A DNA stretch of 64,000 bases from Nostoc mirabile CHAB5784. Lineage in GTDB: Bacteria > Cyanobacteriota > Cyanobacteriia > Cyanobacteriales > Nostocaceae. Position 1 is the stretch's first letter, and each line of letters opens with the position of its first letter. A program made the translations under genes and the position numbers. Positions 36,001 through 44,229 of the stretch are shown here, piece by piece. Under the pieces are notes generated by a model. That model worked only from the letters and a program-made list of their open reading frames with translations. It searched no databases and was not told where the DNA came from. Location of the stretch: the NCBI RefSeq assembly GCF_020829645.1, contig NZ_JAIVFS010000009.1:62001-126000 (forward strand), read 5' to 3'.

Positions 36001-37209
36001 ACGCCAGAAGGGGGATCTGTAACGCTAGAAGTCCGGCTGGAAGAAGCAGGGGAGCAGGGGAGCAGGGGAGCAGAGGGAGCAGGGGGAGCAGGGGGAGCAG
36101 GGGGAGCAGGGGAAGTAAATTCTGCCTTGTCTTCCTTATCTTCCCGAAACCTCTGTTTCCATGTCACTGACACCGGCATTGGTATCGCTGCTGAAGAAAT
36201 TGGTAAGCTGTTTCAGCCCTTCATTCAGCTTGACAGCAGCCTTAACCGCCAGTACAGTGGCACTGGTCTAGGTTTGGTACTTGTACAAAAGATTGTTACC
36301 CTACATGGAGGAACAGTCTCACTTAGCAGTAAAGTTGAAGAAGGAAGTTGTTTTACCGTCCGCATTCCCTACCATAGCAGCAATAATCTGTTAACAAGGC
36401 AAGTAACTGCTTCATTGCCCAGCTATAGTTTAACTGCTGAGAATGCTCAAGTTTTGATTGTGGAAGATTCTGTTGCGGCGGCTGACCAAATTACTCGCTA
36501 CTTCAGCGAAATGGGAATGCAACCCATCATTTATCCCAAAGGTGAAGGAGCTGTAGAAGAAGTGCTGCGCCTTCAGCCTGCTCTAGTTATCCTGGATCTG
36601 CAACTACCGAATCTATCGGGTTGGGACGTGCTAAATCAACTCAAGAGCAACCCAAAAACCAAAGATATTCCAGTAATCATTATTTCAGTCGTGGATGAGC
36701 GTAGCAAAGGACTGGCTCAGGGAGCGTTTGAATATCTGATCAAACCCATTACCCGCGCTCAACTTCAAGCAACTATAAATAAACTACAACATTCTGCCCA
36801 TTCCGAGTCGCCAAATTTGGTATTACCAAAAGCCGCTCTGAAACCACCTTTGATTTTGCTGGCAGAAGATAATCAAGCAAATATTGATACCATGTCCGGT
36901 TATCTTGAAGGTCGAGGCTATCATCTCATTTTGGCAAACAATGGACAACAAGCTATCGACCTTGTTAAAGTTCAACGCCCCGACTTAATTGTGATGGACA
37001 TTCAAATGCCGGAAATGGATGGGTTGGAAGCAATGCGCCGCATCCGTGATGAGCGGCAATTTGTGGATATTCCGATGATTGCACTAACGGCGTTAGCCAT
37101 GCCAGGCGATCGCGAAACTTGTTTAGCGGCCGGAGCTAATGAATATTTGACTAAACCCGTAAAACTTAAACAGCTTGTAGCCAGAATTCAACAACTTTTA
37201 GGAAAGTAG
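33007..37209 (+). CDS. Hybrid histidine kinase: REC-GAF-PAS4-HisKA-ATPase-REC-REC
   Basis: About 1400 residues from the ATG at 33007 (MSHPSCLTILLIDD); a TTG at 32959 would add 16 unrelated residues. Domains in order: receiver (~7-125); GAF (~155-305) with a phytochrome/cyanobacteriochrome-like TNCHLHLLEQFEVKANLVVP (Cys243-His244); four PAS domains (~320-440, ~455-575, ~590-705, ~715-835); phosphoacceptor helix (NMSHELRTPLNAI, His875); ATPase (SNAVKFTPEGG, DTGIGI, GTGLGLVLVQ); and two receivers (VILDLQLPNLSG, IVMDIQMPEMDG). The ATPase domain has a Gly/Ala/Glu-rich insert coded by GGGAGCAG repeats. The next kinase starts 12 bp after its stop, so the two are probably co-transcribed. Confidence 0.93.
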   Translation: MSHPSCLTILLIDDCVENRLELSHFLQQDSLYTYRILEFEKATQALEWCQQEIPDIILLDFVLPNGDSLKFIQQFRECHSNTQTAVIMLTGQGDEIIAVCGMIKNGVQDYVVKDKLTAEVLQGAIHHAVERMYLTRELEQSREQQQLIAAIALRIRQSFKVEEILRATVTEARQFLKADRVVVYQFQPDMSDSIVAESVLPGWTVALGRQIRDTYLQQGAGRDYRQGKKRAMNDIYQAGLTNCHLHLLEQFEVKANLVVPILVKEQLWGLLIAHQCSASRHWQSLELDLLDQLAVQIAIAIQQTSAYQQAQAERQRTEAALKASEEKLKLTLNFAAIGYWEWNPITNQIFTENAIHCLCSEPSGANLTYEQWLNQVYPEDREWVEQKFRQAITTQTDYAVEYRVTWQDGSIHWVSLKGRGLYDETGQLLRMLGVLIDITERKLSEEERRHAEIPQIELHLMEQILEVVLAGYWDWDIPGNHEYLSLTFKQMFGYEDHELPNTPESWQRLIFPEDLPGVLEIFEQHVQSRGKIPYYNEVRYRHKDGSTVWVICSGCVIAWDQDGNPLRMIGCHIDITKRKQVEEALKESEQRYATLTKAAPVAIFRLDNAGNCIYVNDRWSDLTGRPTQAALGMGWAEAIYLEDRDRILREWYEVQLEQTELFYNEGRHLRPDGSINWFHCYVLPETNTSGAIIGYIGTLTDISNRKQAEQELIHNRDLREAIFNESADAIFLVDPQTLLTLDCNRQSVELFEAADKTELINIHGQTLQRYPFTASETDAIVRDMQSKGVWSREIEYVTLQGKIFWGNIAVKPITVAGRTINLVRITDISEQQAALRDRKLAEAQLRQTNQQLANTNVELARATRLKDEFLANMSHELRTPLNAILGMSEGLQESVFGSINERQAKAIATIEGSGRHLLELINDILDLSKIESGKLELQLSDVSVRSLCDASLAFVKQMALKKNIHLSIHISENIDSIQVDDRRLSQVLINLLSNAVKFTPEGGSVTLEVRLEEAGEQGSRGAEGAGGAGGAGGAGEVNSALSSLSSRNLCFHVTDTGIGIAAEEIGKLFQPFIQLDSSLNRQYSGTGLGLVLVQKIVTLHGGTVSLSSKVEEGSCFTVRIPYHSSNNLLTRQVTASLPSYSLTAENAQVLIVEDSVAAADQITRYFSEMGMQPIIYPKGEGAVEEVLRLQPALVILDLQLPNLSGWDVLNQLKSNPKTKDIPVIIISVVDERSKGLAQGAFEYLIKPITRAQLQATINKLQHSAHSESPNLVLPKAALKPPLILLAEDNQANIDTMSGYLEGRGYHLILANNGQQAIDLVKVQRPDLIVMDIQMPEMDGLEAMRRIRDERQFVDIPMIALTALAMPGDRETCLAAGANEYLTKPVKLKQLVARIQQLLGK
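36046..36146. repeat. GGGAGCAG-type repeat inserted in frame in the kinase ATPase domain
   Basis: Seven or so copies of GGGAGCAG/GGGGAGCAG, then CTTGTCTTCCTTATCTTCC, both like intergenic repeats. They encode a ~33-residue Gly/Ala/Ser-rich insert between VTLEVRLEEA and LCFHVTDTGIGI, a turn between strands of the ATP-binding domain. Confidence 0.8.
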
Positions 37210-37221
37210 CGGAAATTCTCG

Positions 37222-38301
37222 ATGCATAGTCAACCCTCTATTTTAGTGATCGATGATGAACCCGATAACTTTGATGTTGTTGAAACCTTGCTGGATGGTG
37301 AAAACTACCAGCTATACTACGCTCTTAGTGGTCAACAAGCTCTAAATCGCCTCAAAAGTTTTCAACCCGATCTGATTTTGCTCGATGTAATGATGCCTCA
37401 TCTAGATGGGATGGAAGTCTGCCAGCGCATCAAAGCCGATCCACAATGGCAAGCGGTTCCGATTATTATGGTGACTGCATTAACCGCTAAAGAAGATTTG
37501 GCTAGATGTCTGGCGATGGGTGCAGATGACTTCATTAGTAAACCCATCAATGGTGTGGAATTACGAGCCAGAGTTCATTCCATGTTACGGATTAAGCAGC
37601 AGTATGACAGTATGCAAGTATTGATGAAACTGCGAGAAGACATGGTAAATATGATTGTGCATGATCTGCGAAATCCACTTACCAGTATTGTCTTAGGGAC
37701 AGAAATTCTTCGGTTACCAGGTTTGTCACCTGAACAGCAGCAAGGAAAAGTTGATCAAATTTTCCTGGCTGCACAACAACTACAATCGTTGATTGATAGC
37801 TTGCTGATCATGGCAAAGCTGGAATCTGAGAAAATGGTTCTCAACTACACAGAAGTAGATATTTGTGCGCTGTGTATGTCAGCTGTAGAAGATATTAAGG
37901 CGATCGCTACCCAAAAAAACCTGACCCTGATATGTGAATTACCCGAACCTGGTAGCATTATTGCAGTAGATGCAGTTATCTTTCGTCGAGTGCTGGATAA
38001 TTTGCTCTCCAATGCCATTAAGTTCTCACCGTCTAATTCTCAAGTAACTCTACGGGGAGAATATTTGGCAGGAGGAGGTGTGAAAGTGCAAGTCGTTGAT
38101 TTCGGTTCCGGAGTCCGTCAAGACTTACGACAAATGATTTTCGAGAAGTATGAAATTGGAACTCGGATGCCAGATGTTTCGCAAATTGGTTTAGGATTAG
38201 CTTTCTGCAAAATGGCGATCGAGGCACATTGCGGTACGATTACCATTGAAGATAATCATCCACATGGTAGTATCTTTACTGTATTACTAAAAAATAAATA
38301 A
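37222..38301 (+). CDS. Receiver-histidine kinase
   Basis: 359 residues. An N-terminal receiver (ILVIDDEPDNFDVVE, phosphoacceptor Asp55 in LILLDVMMPHLDGM, Lys in FISKPI) is followed by a phosphoacceptor helix (MIVHDLRNPLTSIV, His147) and an ATPase domain (SNAIKFSP, VVDFGSGVRQ, IGLGLAFCKMAI). The G1 box is slightly divergent (DFGSG rather than DTGxG). Layout suggests a kinase whose activity is gated by phosphorylation of its own receiver, possibly by the large kinase encoded 12 bp upstream. The pair is followed by a strong terminator. Confidence 0.92.
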   Translation: MHSQPSILVIDDEPDNFDVVETLLDGENYQLYYALSGQQALNRLKSFQPDLILLDVMMPHLDGMEVCQRIKADPQWQAVPIIMVTALTAKEDLARCLAMGADDFISKPINGVELRARVHSMLRIKQQYDSMQVLMKLREDMVNMIVHDLRNPLTSIVLGTEILRLPGLSPEQQQGKVDQIFLAAQQLQSLIDSLLIMAKLESEKMVLNYTEVDICALCMSAVEDIKAIATQKNLTLICELPEPGSIIAVDAVIFRRVLDNLLSNAIKFSPSNSQVTLRGEYLAGGGVKVQVVDFGSGVRQDLRQMIFEKYEIGTRMPDVSQIGLGLAFCKMAIEAHCGTITIEDNHPHGSIFTVLLKNK

Positions 38302-38311
38302 TACTTAAATA

Positions 38312-38340
38312 ATTCGTAATTCGTAATTCGTAATTCGTAA
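38312..38340. repeat. Heptameric tandem repeat (ATTCGTA)n
   Basis: Four tandem ATTCGTA units between the kinase stop codon and its terminator hairpin. Confidence 0.85.
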
Positions 38341-38388
38341 ATTTTGTTTTGTAATGGGGATTTAACCCCAACACAAAACAAAATTTTT
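38341..38388 (+). terminator. Long intrinsic-terminator-like hairpin
   Basis: ATTTTGTTTTGT pairs perfectly with ACAAAACAAAAT, with an inner GGGG/CCCC stem, and is followed by TTTTAT. Lies ~40 bp after the kinase pair. Confidence 0.75.
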
Positions 38389-38590
38389 ATTGAACCGGGG
38401 GACTTAAACCCACGGACAGGAGTTAAACTCTAGTAGGTTGTCGGCGAAATTGTAGAAGTATTTGCCAGCAAAACCTGCAAACTTCTCAAATTTAATGCTA
38501 AAAAACGTAGATTAAATAACTTGTAATTCTGAGTGTAGTTTGGGTTTGGCAGTATAGTTGCACAGTGGCAAAAAATGATTGAATAAAATC

Positions 38591-38796
38591 CAATACAGTT
38601 CAATTAAGCAATTTTTTCCTTCTCTTTCTTCTCTTTCTTCTCTCTCTGTGTCGCGCCAGTTGCGTCTCCCCTTGGGAGAAGCAACTGGCGCGAACAAGTC
38701 GGGGAACCGCAAGGGCGCACTGGCTTCTCTGCGCCTCTGTGGTTCGTTAAAAAAACAACTTTGACAAAGAGTGCTAGCCTTAACCCAAGCGTATTG
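38591..38796. mobile_element. CAATAC-family MITE with 10-bp target duplication
   Basis: 206 bp. Left end CAATACAGTTCAATTAAGC (degraded); right end, complemented, CAATACGCTTGGGTTAAGGC. Flanked by GAATAAAATC (38581-38590) and GAATAAAATT (38797-38806): nine of ten bases match. The interior contains the GCGCCAGTTGC...GCAACTGGCGC palindrome and the ACCGCAAGGGCGCACTGGC module. Confidence 0.85.
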
Positions 38797-38984
38797 GAAT
38801 AAAATTTCCATTTTTTATTTAAAATGTTTTGGATGTATTCTTTCTTTTAAGAAATTCTCTATCGCTTTGCCTACAAAAAACCTTTAAAATTAGAATTTTA
38901 CCTTGCTGCATGGCACAGGTATTATCTGCTCGATTGATGTGAAAGTTTCAGGTGCGGAATGCAAATTTTATAATTATCAAGTTT

Positions 38985-40466
38985 ATGAAAAAAAAAGTAT
39001 GGCTATTAACGATACTGGTTGTAGCAGTAATCAGTATCATCACAGGACATAGTAATTCTCTAAAAGCTACCTCATCTTTAGATAAAGACACGCTGACGAT
39101 GATTACTTCCCCAGATTATCCCCCTTATGAGTTTTATGATACTAAAGGAGGCGATCGCCAAATCATTGGCTTTGATATAGATATTGCCAAGACCCTTGCT
39201 CAAAAACTAGGGTTTAAACTTCAGATAATGGAATCCGATTTTAATGGATTAATTCCTGCACTCCAAGCAAATCGCGCTGACTTTGTAATGGCTGGGATGA
39301 CTCCGACTCCAGAAAGGCAGAAAAATATTGACTTTTCAATTATTTATTACGAAGCCAAAGATACGATTGTCGCTCCTAAAGGTAGCAACCTGAAGCAGCC
39401 CCAAGACTTATCAGGGAAAAAAGTTGGTGTACAACTAGGAACGATACAAGAACAAAATGCTGAGAAAATTGCTCAAAAAGTTGCAGGTATTCAGTTAAAG
39501 CAACTCAACAGAGTGCCGGAAGTAGTTCAGGAAATCAAATCTGGGCGAATTGATGCAGCAATTGTTGAGGATACCGTCGCTAAAGGATTCGCCCAAGCTA
39601 ACCCAGATTTAGAATTTAATATTATTCCCTCAGAGGAAGCAAGTGGATCAGCGATCGCTTTTTCTAAAGGTTCTTCCTTAGTAGAACCGTTTAACAAAGT
39701 CCTTCAACAAATGAAGGACAATGGCACATTGGCTAAACTAGTAACCAAGTGGTTTTCAGAGAATACCACCGCCAATCCTGCATCTTCAACTCCTGCCAAA
39801 GGCGGATTAAATCTCGATTTCACCAGAATTCTTCCAGATATTCCCTTTATTCTTCGGGGAATCCCTTTAACTTTGTTGTTTACGCTATTATCTGTATCCT
39901 TGGGGTTAATCTGGGGAACAATACTGTCTCTATTAAAAATTCTCGGCATCAAACCGCTTACCTGGGTTGCTAACGCCTACACCTCTGTTTTCCGAGGCAC
40001 ACCTTTGCTATTACAGTTGGCGTTGGTTTACTACGCAACACCCCAGCTTACAGGCTATGACATTTCAGCATTGCAGGCTGGGGTGCTAACTTTTACCCTA
40101 AATTCTGGCGCTTATATGTCGGAAACCATCAGAGGTGGGATTCAAGCGGTGGATAAAGGGCAAAGTGAAGCGGCGATGTCTATGGGTGTTCCCTATTGGT
40201 TGATGATGTGGGATGTGATTTTGCCCCAAGCATTGAAGAACATTCTCCCAGCATTGGTGAATGAAACTATCGGATTGCTCAAAGATTCCGCGCTGGTATC
40301 AACCATTGGGGTGGTGGAAATATTACGCAGCGCCCAAATCGTTGGTGCAAACAAGTATATTTATTTTGAACCACTGCTATTTGCAGGGTTAATCTACTAT
40401 GTTTTAGTAATGGGTATGACCTTGGGTGCATCTGCTTTAGAAAGGAGGTTACGGGAAAGTGAATAA
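38985..40466 (+). CDS. Fused substrate-binding/permease subunit of an amino-acid ABC transporter
   Basis: About 493 residues from the ATG at 38985 ([15 protein letters not shown]), which gives a proper signal anchor; an upstream ATG at 38952 adds 11 residues. Residues ~35-270 form a periplasmic binding domain ([49 protein letters not shown]). Residues ~290-490 form a permease with five or so membrane segments and the EAA-type loop [20 protein letters not shown]. Such fusions are typical of cyanobacterial Bgt/GlnHP-like uptake of basic or polar amino acids; the substrate is not certain. It overlaps the ATPase gene by 8 bp. Confidence 0.92.
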   Translation: MKKKVWLLTILVVAVISIITGHSNSLKATSSLDKDTLTMITSPDYPPYEFYDTKGGDRQIIGFDIDIAKTLAQKLGFKLQIMESDFNGLIPALQANRADFVMAGMTPTPERQKNIDFSIIYYEAKDTIVAPKGSNLKQPQDLSGKKVGVQLGTIQEQNAEKIAQKVAGIQLKQLNRVPEVVQEIKSGRIDAAIVEDTVAKGFAQANPDLEFNIIPSEEASGSAIAFSKGSSLVEPFNKVLQQMKDNGTLAKLVTKWFSENTTANPASSTPAKGGLNLDFTRILPDIPFILRGIPLTLLFTLLSVSLGLIWGTILSLLKILGIKPLTWVANAYTSVFRGTPLLLQLALVYYATPQLTGYDISALQAGVLTFTLNSGAYMSETIRGGIQAVDKGQSEAAMSMGVPYWLMMWDVILPQALKNILPALVNETIGLLKDSALVSTIGVVEILRSAQIVGANKYIYFEPLLFAGLIYYVLVMGMTLGASALERRLRESE

Positions 40467-41193
40467 TGTAGTAATTCGCACAGAATTCTTATGTAAATCC
40501 TTTGGCAAACTCGACGTACTCAAAGACATTTCCACTGAGTTTTACCAGGGAGAAGTGGTTGCCATACTAGGCCCTTCTGGTTCAGGTAAGTCTACCTTTC
40601 TGCGATGCATAAACTTACTAGAACAACCCACCAGAGGAAGAATCTACTTTCACGAGCAAGAAATTACCAAGCCCAAGGCAAACATTGCTAAGGTGCGCCA
40701 GCATTTGGTGATGGTATTTCAACATTTTAATTTGTTTCCCCACATGAGTGTGCTGGAAAATGTCACCTACGCGCCTATAAAGGTGAAAGGAATAAACAAG
40801 CAAAAAGCACAAGCACATGGCTTAGAATTGCTTGCTAAGGTAGGTTTAGAGCCAAAAGCCAATGTCTATCCATCCAAACTATCTGGGGGACAGAAACAGC
40901 GAGTAGCGATCGCTCGTGCATTAGCAATGGAACCAGAGATGATTTTATTTGATGAACCCACCTCTGCGCTAGATCCAGAAATGGTTAAGGATGTGCTGGA
41001 AGTGATGAAAGCTTTAGCATTATCTGGAATGACAATGGCGATCGTTACCCATGAAATGGGCTTTGCAAGAGAAGTTGCCAATCGGATTATGTTCCTCGAC
41101 CAGGGAAGTTTAGCAGAAGATGCTACTCCTGGCGAGTTTTTCCAAAATCCTCAGTGCGATCGCGCTAAACAGTTCTTGGAAAAAATGCTTTAG
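40459..41193 (+). CDS. Amino-acid ABC transporter ATPase
   Basis: 244 residues. GTG start overlapping the permease gene by 8 bp, so the two are coupled. Walker [11 protein letters not shown]-loop [10 protein letters not shown], signature [15 protein letters not shown], Walker [15 protein letters not shown] and H-switch VTHEMGFA, all intact. Closest in style to GlnQ/BgtA-type polar amino-acid importers. Its stop region overlaps by 4 bp the convergent NUDIX gene. Confidence 0.95.
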   Translation: MNNVVIRTEFLCKSFGKLDVLKDISTEFYQGEVVAILGPSGSGKSTFLRCINLLEQPTRGRIYFHEQEITKPKANIAKVRQHLVMVFQHFNLFPHMSVLENVTYAPIKVKGINKQKAQAHGLELLAKVGLEPKANVYPSKLSGGQKQRVAIARALAMEPEMILFDEPTSALDPEMVKDVLEVMKALALSGMTMAIVTHEMGFAREVANRIMFLDQGSLAEDATPGEFFQNPQCDRAKQFLEKML

Positions 41194-41678
41194 AACATCA
41201 GGAATTTGCCGCTTTTTTTGTATTCTTGAAACTTTTCCAAAACAGGACGATCGTTTGGCATTAACGTAGGTAAGTCTGCCAAATCAAAAAATTCTAGCGC
41301 CAGCGATTCTCCATCTAGGCAAGCGAGGCTGCCTTCCCATTCAACGGCTCGCAAAATTAAAATGAAGTTTTGGACGCGATCGCCGTTAGGATAAGTTACA
41401 GCTTCAAAGGCTGGGTTAGAAGAAAACCCCACAGCTGCAAAACGCTTAACCGTTAAACCAGTTTCTTCAAAAACCTCTCGTGCTGAACATTGTTCGGCAG
41501 ATTCACCTACTTCTGGACAGCCACCAGGTAGCCCCCAAAGTTTAAAATCACTTCGCTTTTGCAATAAAACGCGCCCTAAATTATCCTCGATAATCACGCG
41601 TGCGCCAAACATCAGAAGTAGGCGATCGCCTACAACTTGTCGTAACTTACCGAGATAAGAATCTGACCAATTCGCCAT
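41190..41678 (-). CDS. NUDIX hydrolase
   Basis: About 162 residues from the ATG at 41678 ([14 protein letters not shown]); an upstream ATG at 41744 adds 22 residues, which are partly coded by a dispersed repeat (41693-41730), so the inner start is preferred. The Nudix box is complete: [20 protein letters not shown], then ETGL (G-x5-E-x7-REVxEExG). It hydrolyses nucleoside-diphosphate derivatives, with the exact substrate unknown. Convergent with the ATPase gene, with 4-bp overlap of the 3' ends. Confidence 0.88.
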   Translation of the reverse strand: MANWSDSYLGKLRQVVGDRLLLMFGARVIIEDNLGRVLLQKRSDFKLWGLPGGCPEVGESAEQCSAREVFEETGLTVKRFAAVGFSSNPAFEAVTYPNGDRVQNFILILRAVEWEGSLACLDGESLALEFFDLADLPTLMPNDRPVLEKFQEYKKSGKFLMF

Positions 41679-41692
41679 AATCTTCCATAATC

Positions 41693-41730
41693 TTAGAGAA
41701 AGTTTGTAAAGAAAATCTAAAGGTAGCTGG
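41693..41730. repeat. Dispersed repeat copy 1 (AGAGAAAGTTTRTAAAG)
   Basis: TTAGAGAAAGTTTGTAAAGA then AAATCTAAAGGTAGC; a nearly identical copy in the same orientation is at 43060-43093. About 36 bp, one mismatch. Confidence 0.75.
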
Positions 41731-41976
41731 AGGCGACTAAACAAAGAAGTCTATTAGTAAGTATCTGCTAGGAAAAATTGCAAAACTTCTTAAAGAAGCT
41801 CAAACTTTGTTCAAAGCTATAGATTCAGAATAAGCGAAAATTTTGAAAAAGTACCGTCTACCTAAAGATCCAGAATAAGCAATAATGCTTGCGACTTCAA
41901 CTTACAACTTATTAACTAGTGGTGGAAGTCGGAAGTCAGAAGTTGGAAGTCGAGCGAGAAATGCTGCGTTGAGTAA

Positions 41977-42141
41977 GGGACTTCCAAGAAATAAATTACC
42001 CAAATAAACGAACCACAGAGACACAGAGAAGCCAGTGCGCCCTTGCGGTTAAGAGACTTGAAGCAACTGGCGCGACACAGAGGAATGAGGAGGAGAGAGC
42101 TTTTTCGTTAATTTTTGAGTATTTTTTTATTTGGAAGTCCC
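41977..42141. mobile_element. MITE-like element with GGGACTTCCAA ends
   Basis: Left GGGACTTCCAAGAAATAAA, right, complemented, GGGACTTCCAAATAAAAAA. TAA flanks both sides and may be a 3-bp duplication. The interior holds the CCAGTGCGCCCTTGCGGTTA module (complement of the one at 38700) and GCAACTGGCGCG. Non-coding. Confidence 0.7.
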
Positions 42142-42206
42142 TAATCCATCAACTCACGTTGCAATTAAAGTTGCGATCGCGCTTCTAAATTTAAATAAAA
42201 TTAGTT

Positions 42207-42650
42207 TTATAAAATTAATGTTTCGAGTTTTGCCTGTACTTCTTCTATTAAATCCTGTGAAACACTTTCAACAAATTTTGCCTTTCTGCTTTTCCAATCG
42301 AATGATTTAATTTGGTCAGCTAACACAACTCCTTTTGTTTGCATTCCCTCAACAAGTGGAACTTCAAACTTAAGCCCTTTTGCGTTGCTGGTTATAGGAC
42401 ATGTTAAAACTAAGGAGGCTAATCGATTGTATTGAATTGGAGATATAACAAGAACAGGGCGGTAGCCCCTTTGCTCCCGCCCTTGCTGTTGTAGTTCATT
42501 GTTCAATGTCATAGCAATGTCATCAAATGACATCCCTGAGTTGTAAAGGGCAAATGCACGCTGAATTGAATCAACCGTAAACTGCTGTTCTGATCCAAAT
42601 TCTAATTTGATAATATCTCCTCTTTTGGGAAAGTATTGATTAACTACCAA
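42207..42650 (-). CDS. mazF: MazF/PemK-type toxin with an internal insertion
   Basis: 147 residues, longer than the usual ~110. The MazF fold is recognisable: PKRGDIIKLEF, GYRPVLVISPIQYN, SLVLTCPITSN and VVLADQIKSFDW. Between the first strand (RGDIIKLEFGSEQ) and the Arg/Pro strand (REQRGYRPVLV) lies an extra ~35-residue segment (TVDSIQRAFALYNSGMSFDD and on). MazF toxins are sequence-specific endoribonucleases; the insert occupies the S1-S2 loop that shapes the active site. Its ATG overlaps the end of the antitoxin gene by 7 bp. Confidence 0.87.
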   Translation of the reverse strand: MVVNQYFPKRGDIIKLEFGSEQQFTVDSIQRAFALYNSGMSFDDIAMTLNNELQQQGREQRGYRPVLVISPIQYNRLASLVLTCPITSNAKGLKFEVPLVEGMQTKGVVLADQIKSFDWKSRKAKFVESVSQDLIEEVQAKLETLIL

Positions 42651-42886
42651 TGCTCATTCCCCACAGCATTTCCGGTTTCAAATTCTGGATGAAATTTATC
42701 AGGAGTCATACCTTCAAGCAATTCATCAAGCGTATACTTTTTTCTTTTTCGTGGTGTAACTATAATACTGTTACCTTCGACAGTAATATCCATACTTGTT
42801 CCTTCAGTTACATGTGCTTGTTCAGCTACCGCTCTTGGAATCCGAATAGCTAAACTATTTCCCCATTTAGCAACAACTGCGGTCAT
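42644..42886 (-). CDS. mazE: MazE/AbrB-type antitoxin
   Basis: About 80 residues from the ATG at 42886 (MTAVVAKWGNSLAIRIP); an ATG four codons earlier is possible. The swapped-hairpin AbrB/MazE DNA-binding domain is seen in VVAKWGNSLAIRIPRAVAEQ and GTSMDITVEGNSIIV. The C-terminal tail (LLEGMTPDKFHPEF) is the part that would wrap the toxin. It lies upstream of and overlaps the mazF-like gene by 7 bp, the standard order. Confidence 0.9.
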   Translation of the reverse strand: MTAVVAKWGNSLAIRIPRAVAEQAHVTEGTSMDITVEGNSIIVTPRKRKKYTLDELLEGMTPDKFHPEFETGNAVGNEHW

Positions 42887-43059
42887 AGCTATTTCCAAAT
42901 ATTTTGTTAGTTATCTACACGCCCAAACTTTACATTTTCGGAGTCAAAACTTTTAAAAACTTTGTCTGACGTATATACTTTGAAGATACAGGTTTTATTA
43001 GCGGGTGTCAACACCCCCTTGTAAGCCAATCGTTGACGCCTGGTTGCAGCATGATTTTA

Positions 43060-43093
43060 GAGAAAGTTTATAAAGAAAATCTAAAGGTAGCAA
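43060..43093. repeat. Dispersed repeat copy 2
   Basis: TTTTAGAGAAAGTTTATAAA followed by GAAAATCTAAAGGTAGC; matches 41693-41730. Located ~55 bp before the FMN-reductase start. Confidence 0.75.
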
Positions 43094-43148
43094 ATAGCGA
43101 TCGCCTGAAAACAGGATAATGCAGCTGATTCCCATTCAACCTAGAATT

Positions 43149-43727
43149 ATGGCATCTACACCTAAAATCCTCGCCTTTGCAGGCAGCACTCGTATAGATT
43201 CTTACAACAAAAAATTGGTAAAAATCGCGGCGGCTGGCGCTAAGGCAGCAGGCGCAGAAGTGACTTATATAGACCTTCGCGATTTGCCTTTACCTCTTTT
43301 TGATGAAGATTTAGAAGCTCAAGAAGGACTACCAGCCAACGCCCACACTTTCAAGGATTTGCTGATTTCTCATCAAGGATTGCTGATTGCTTCGCCGGAA
43401 TATAACAGTTCACTCACAGCAGTTTTGAAGAACGCCATTGATTGGGCATCCCGTCCAGCCCCAAATGAAGCACCGTTGGCTGCTTTTGCAGGTAAGGTTG
43501 CTAGCATTATGAGCGCTTCCCCAGGCGGCCTTGGTGGTTTGCGGGGGTTGGTTCACCTGCGCTCTATTTTGGGAAACATCAAAGTTTTAGTACTTCCCGA
43601 TCAAATAGCAGTATCTAAAGCTTATGAAGCCTTTAATGTCGATGGCATATTAAAAGATGCTAAACAGCAAGAATCTGTTGAGCAGTTAGGCGCTGGCTTA
43701 ACAAAAATATTGCTGAAGCTCAATTAA
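43149..43727 (+). CDS. NADPH-dependent FMN reductase family protein
   Basis: About 192 residues from the ATG at 43149 (MASTPKILAFAGSTR); an upstream ATG at 43119 adds ten residues. A flavodoxin-like fold: phosphate-binding LAFAGSTRIDSYNKKL, LIASPEYNSSLTAVLKNAID (the SPEYN motif) and SASPGGLGGLRGLVHLRSIL. This is the NAD(P)H:FMN/quinone or azo reductase family; the electron acceptor is not predictable. Monocistronic. Confidence 0.92.
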   Translation: MASTPKILAFAGSTRIDSYNKKLVKIAAAGAKAAGAEVTYIDLRDLPLPLFDEDLEAQEGLPANAHTFKDLLISHQGLLIASPEYNSSLTAVLKNAIDWASRPAPNEAPLAAFAGKVASIMSASPGGLGGLRGLVHLRSILGNIKVLVLPDQIAVSKAYEAFNVDGILKDAKQQESVEQLGAGLTKILLKLN

Positions 43728-43941
43728 ACTCTTCAGGTGTTCAGTAAATAGCGAACATTTATCATTAAATACAGATTTTGGGGTATGAAAGCGTGGCTAC
43801 TACCTCCTGTTACCTTCAACCTCGACCTGGTGATAGTAGCAGTTTCTGTGTCAGTATCTTACGTCTGTTGCTGTAAACAGTATTCGCTTTAACATAATAT
43901 TTACAGTTGACGCGTGTAACCCCAAGGGTTACTATTTTAGT

Positions 43942-44220
43942 GTGATTAGGACGTTTAAACACAAGGGAATTAAAAAACTTTTTGAAGACGATGATAGGAG
44001 TGGAGTTCAGCCAGCGCAAGCAGACAAGCTTTTAGATATACTTGACAGGCTTGATGCCGCCGCCGAAATCAAAGATATGCAATACCCTGGATCTGGACTG
44101 CACCAATTACAAGGAGACAGAAAAGGGGAGTGGTCTGTTACTATTACAAAAAATTGGCGGATAACTTTTACTTTTCAAGACGGAGATGCTTACGACGTAA
44201 ATTACCAAGACTATCATTAG
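43942..44220 (+). CDS. higB: HigB-type RelE-superfamily toxin
   Basis: 92 residues with a GTG start. MIRTFKHKGIKKLFEDDD, LDRLDAAAEIKDMQYPGSGL, HQLQGDRKGEWSVTITKNWR and ITFTFQDGDAYDVNYQDYH match HigB proteins, ribosome-dependent mRNA nucleases. The conserved basic Lys/Arg and C-terminal DYH are present. Ten bases before higA and in the usual reversed (toxin-first) order. Confidence 0.93.
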   Translation: MIRTFKHKGIKKLFEDDDRSGVQPAQADKLLDILDRLDAAAEIKDMQYPGSGLHQLQGDRKGEWSVTITKNWRITFTFQDGDAYDVNYQDYH

Positions 44221-44229
44221 GAGTTAAGG

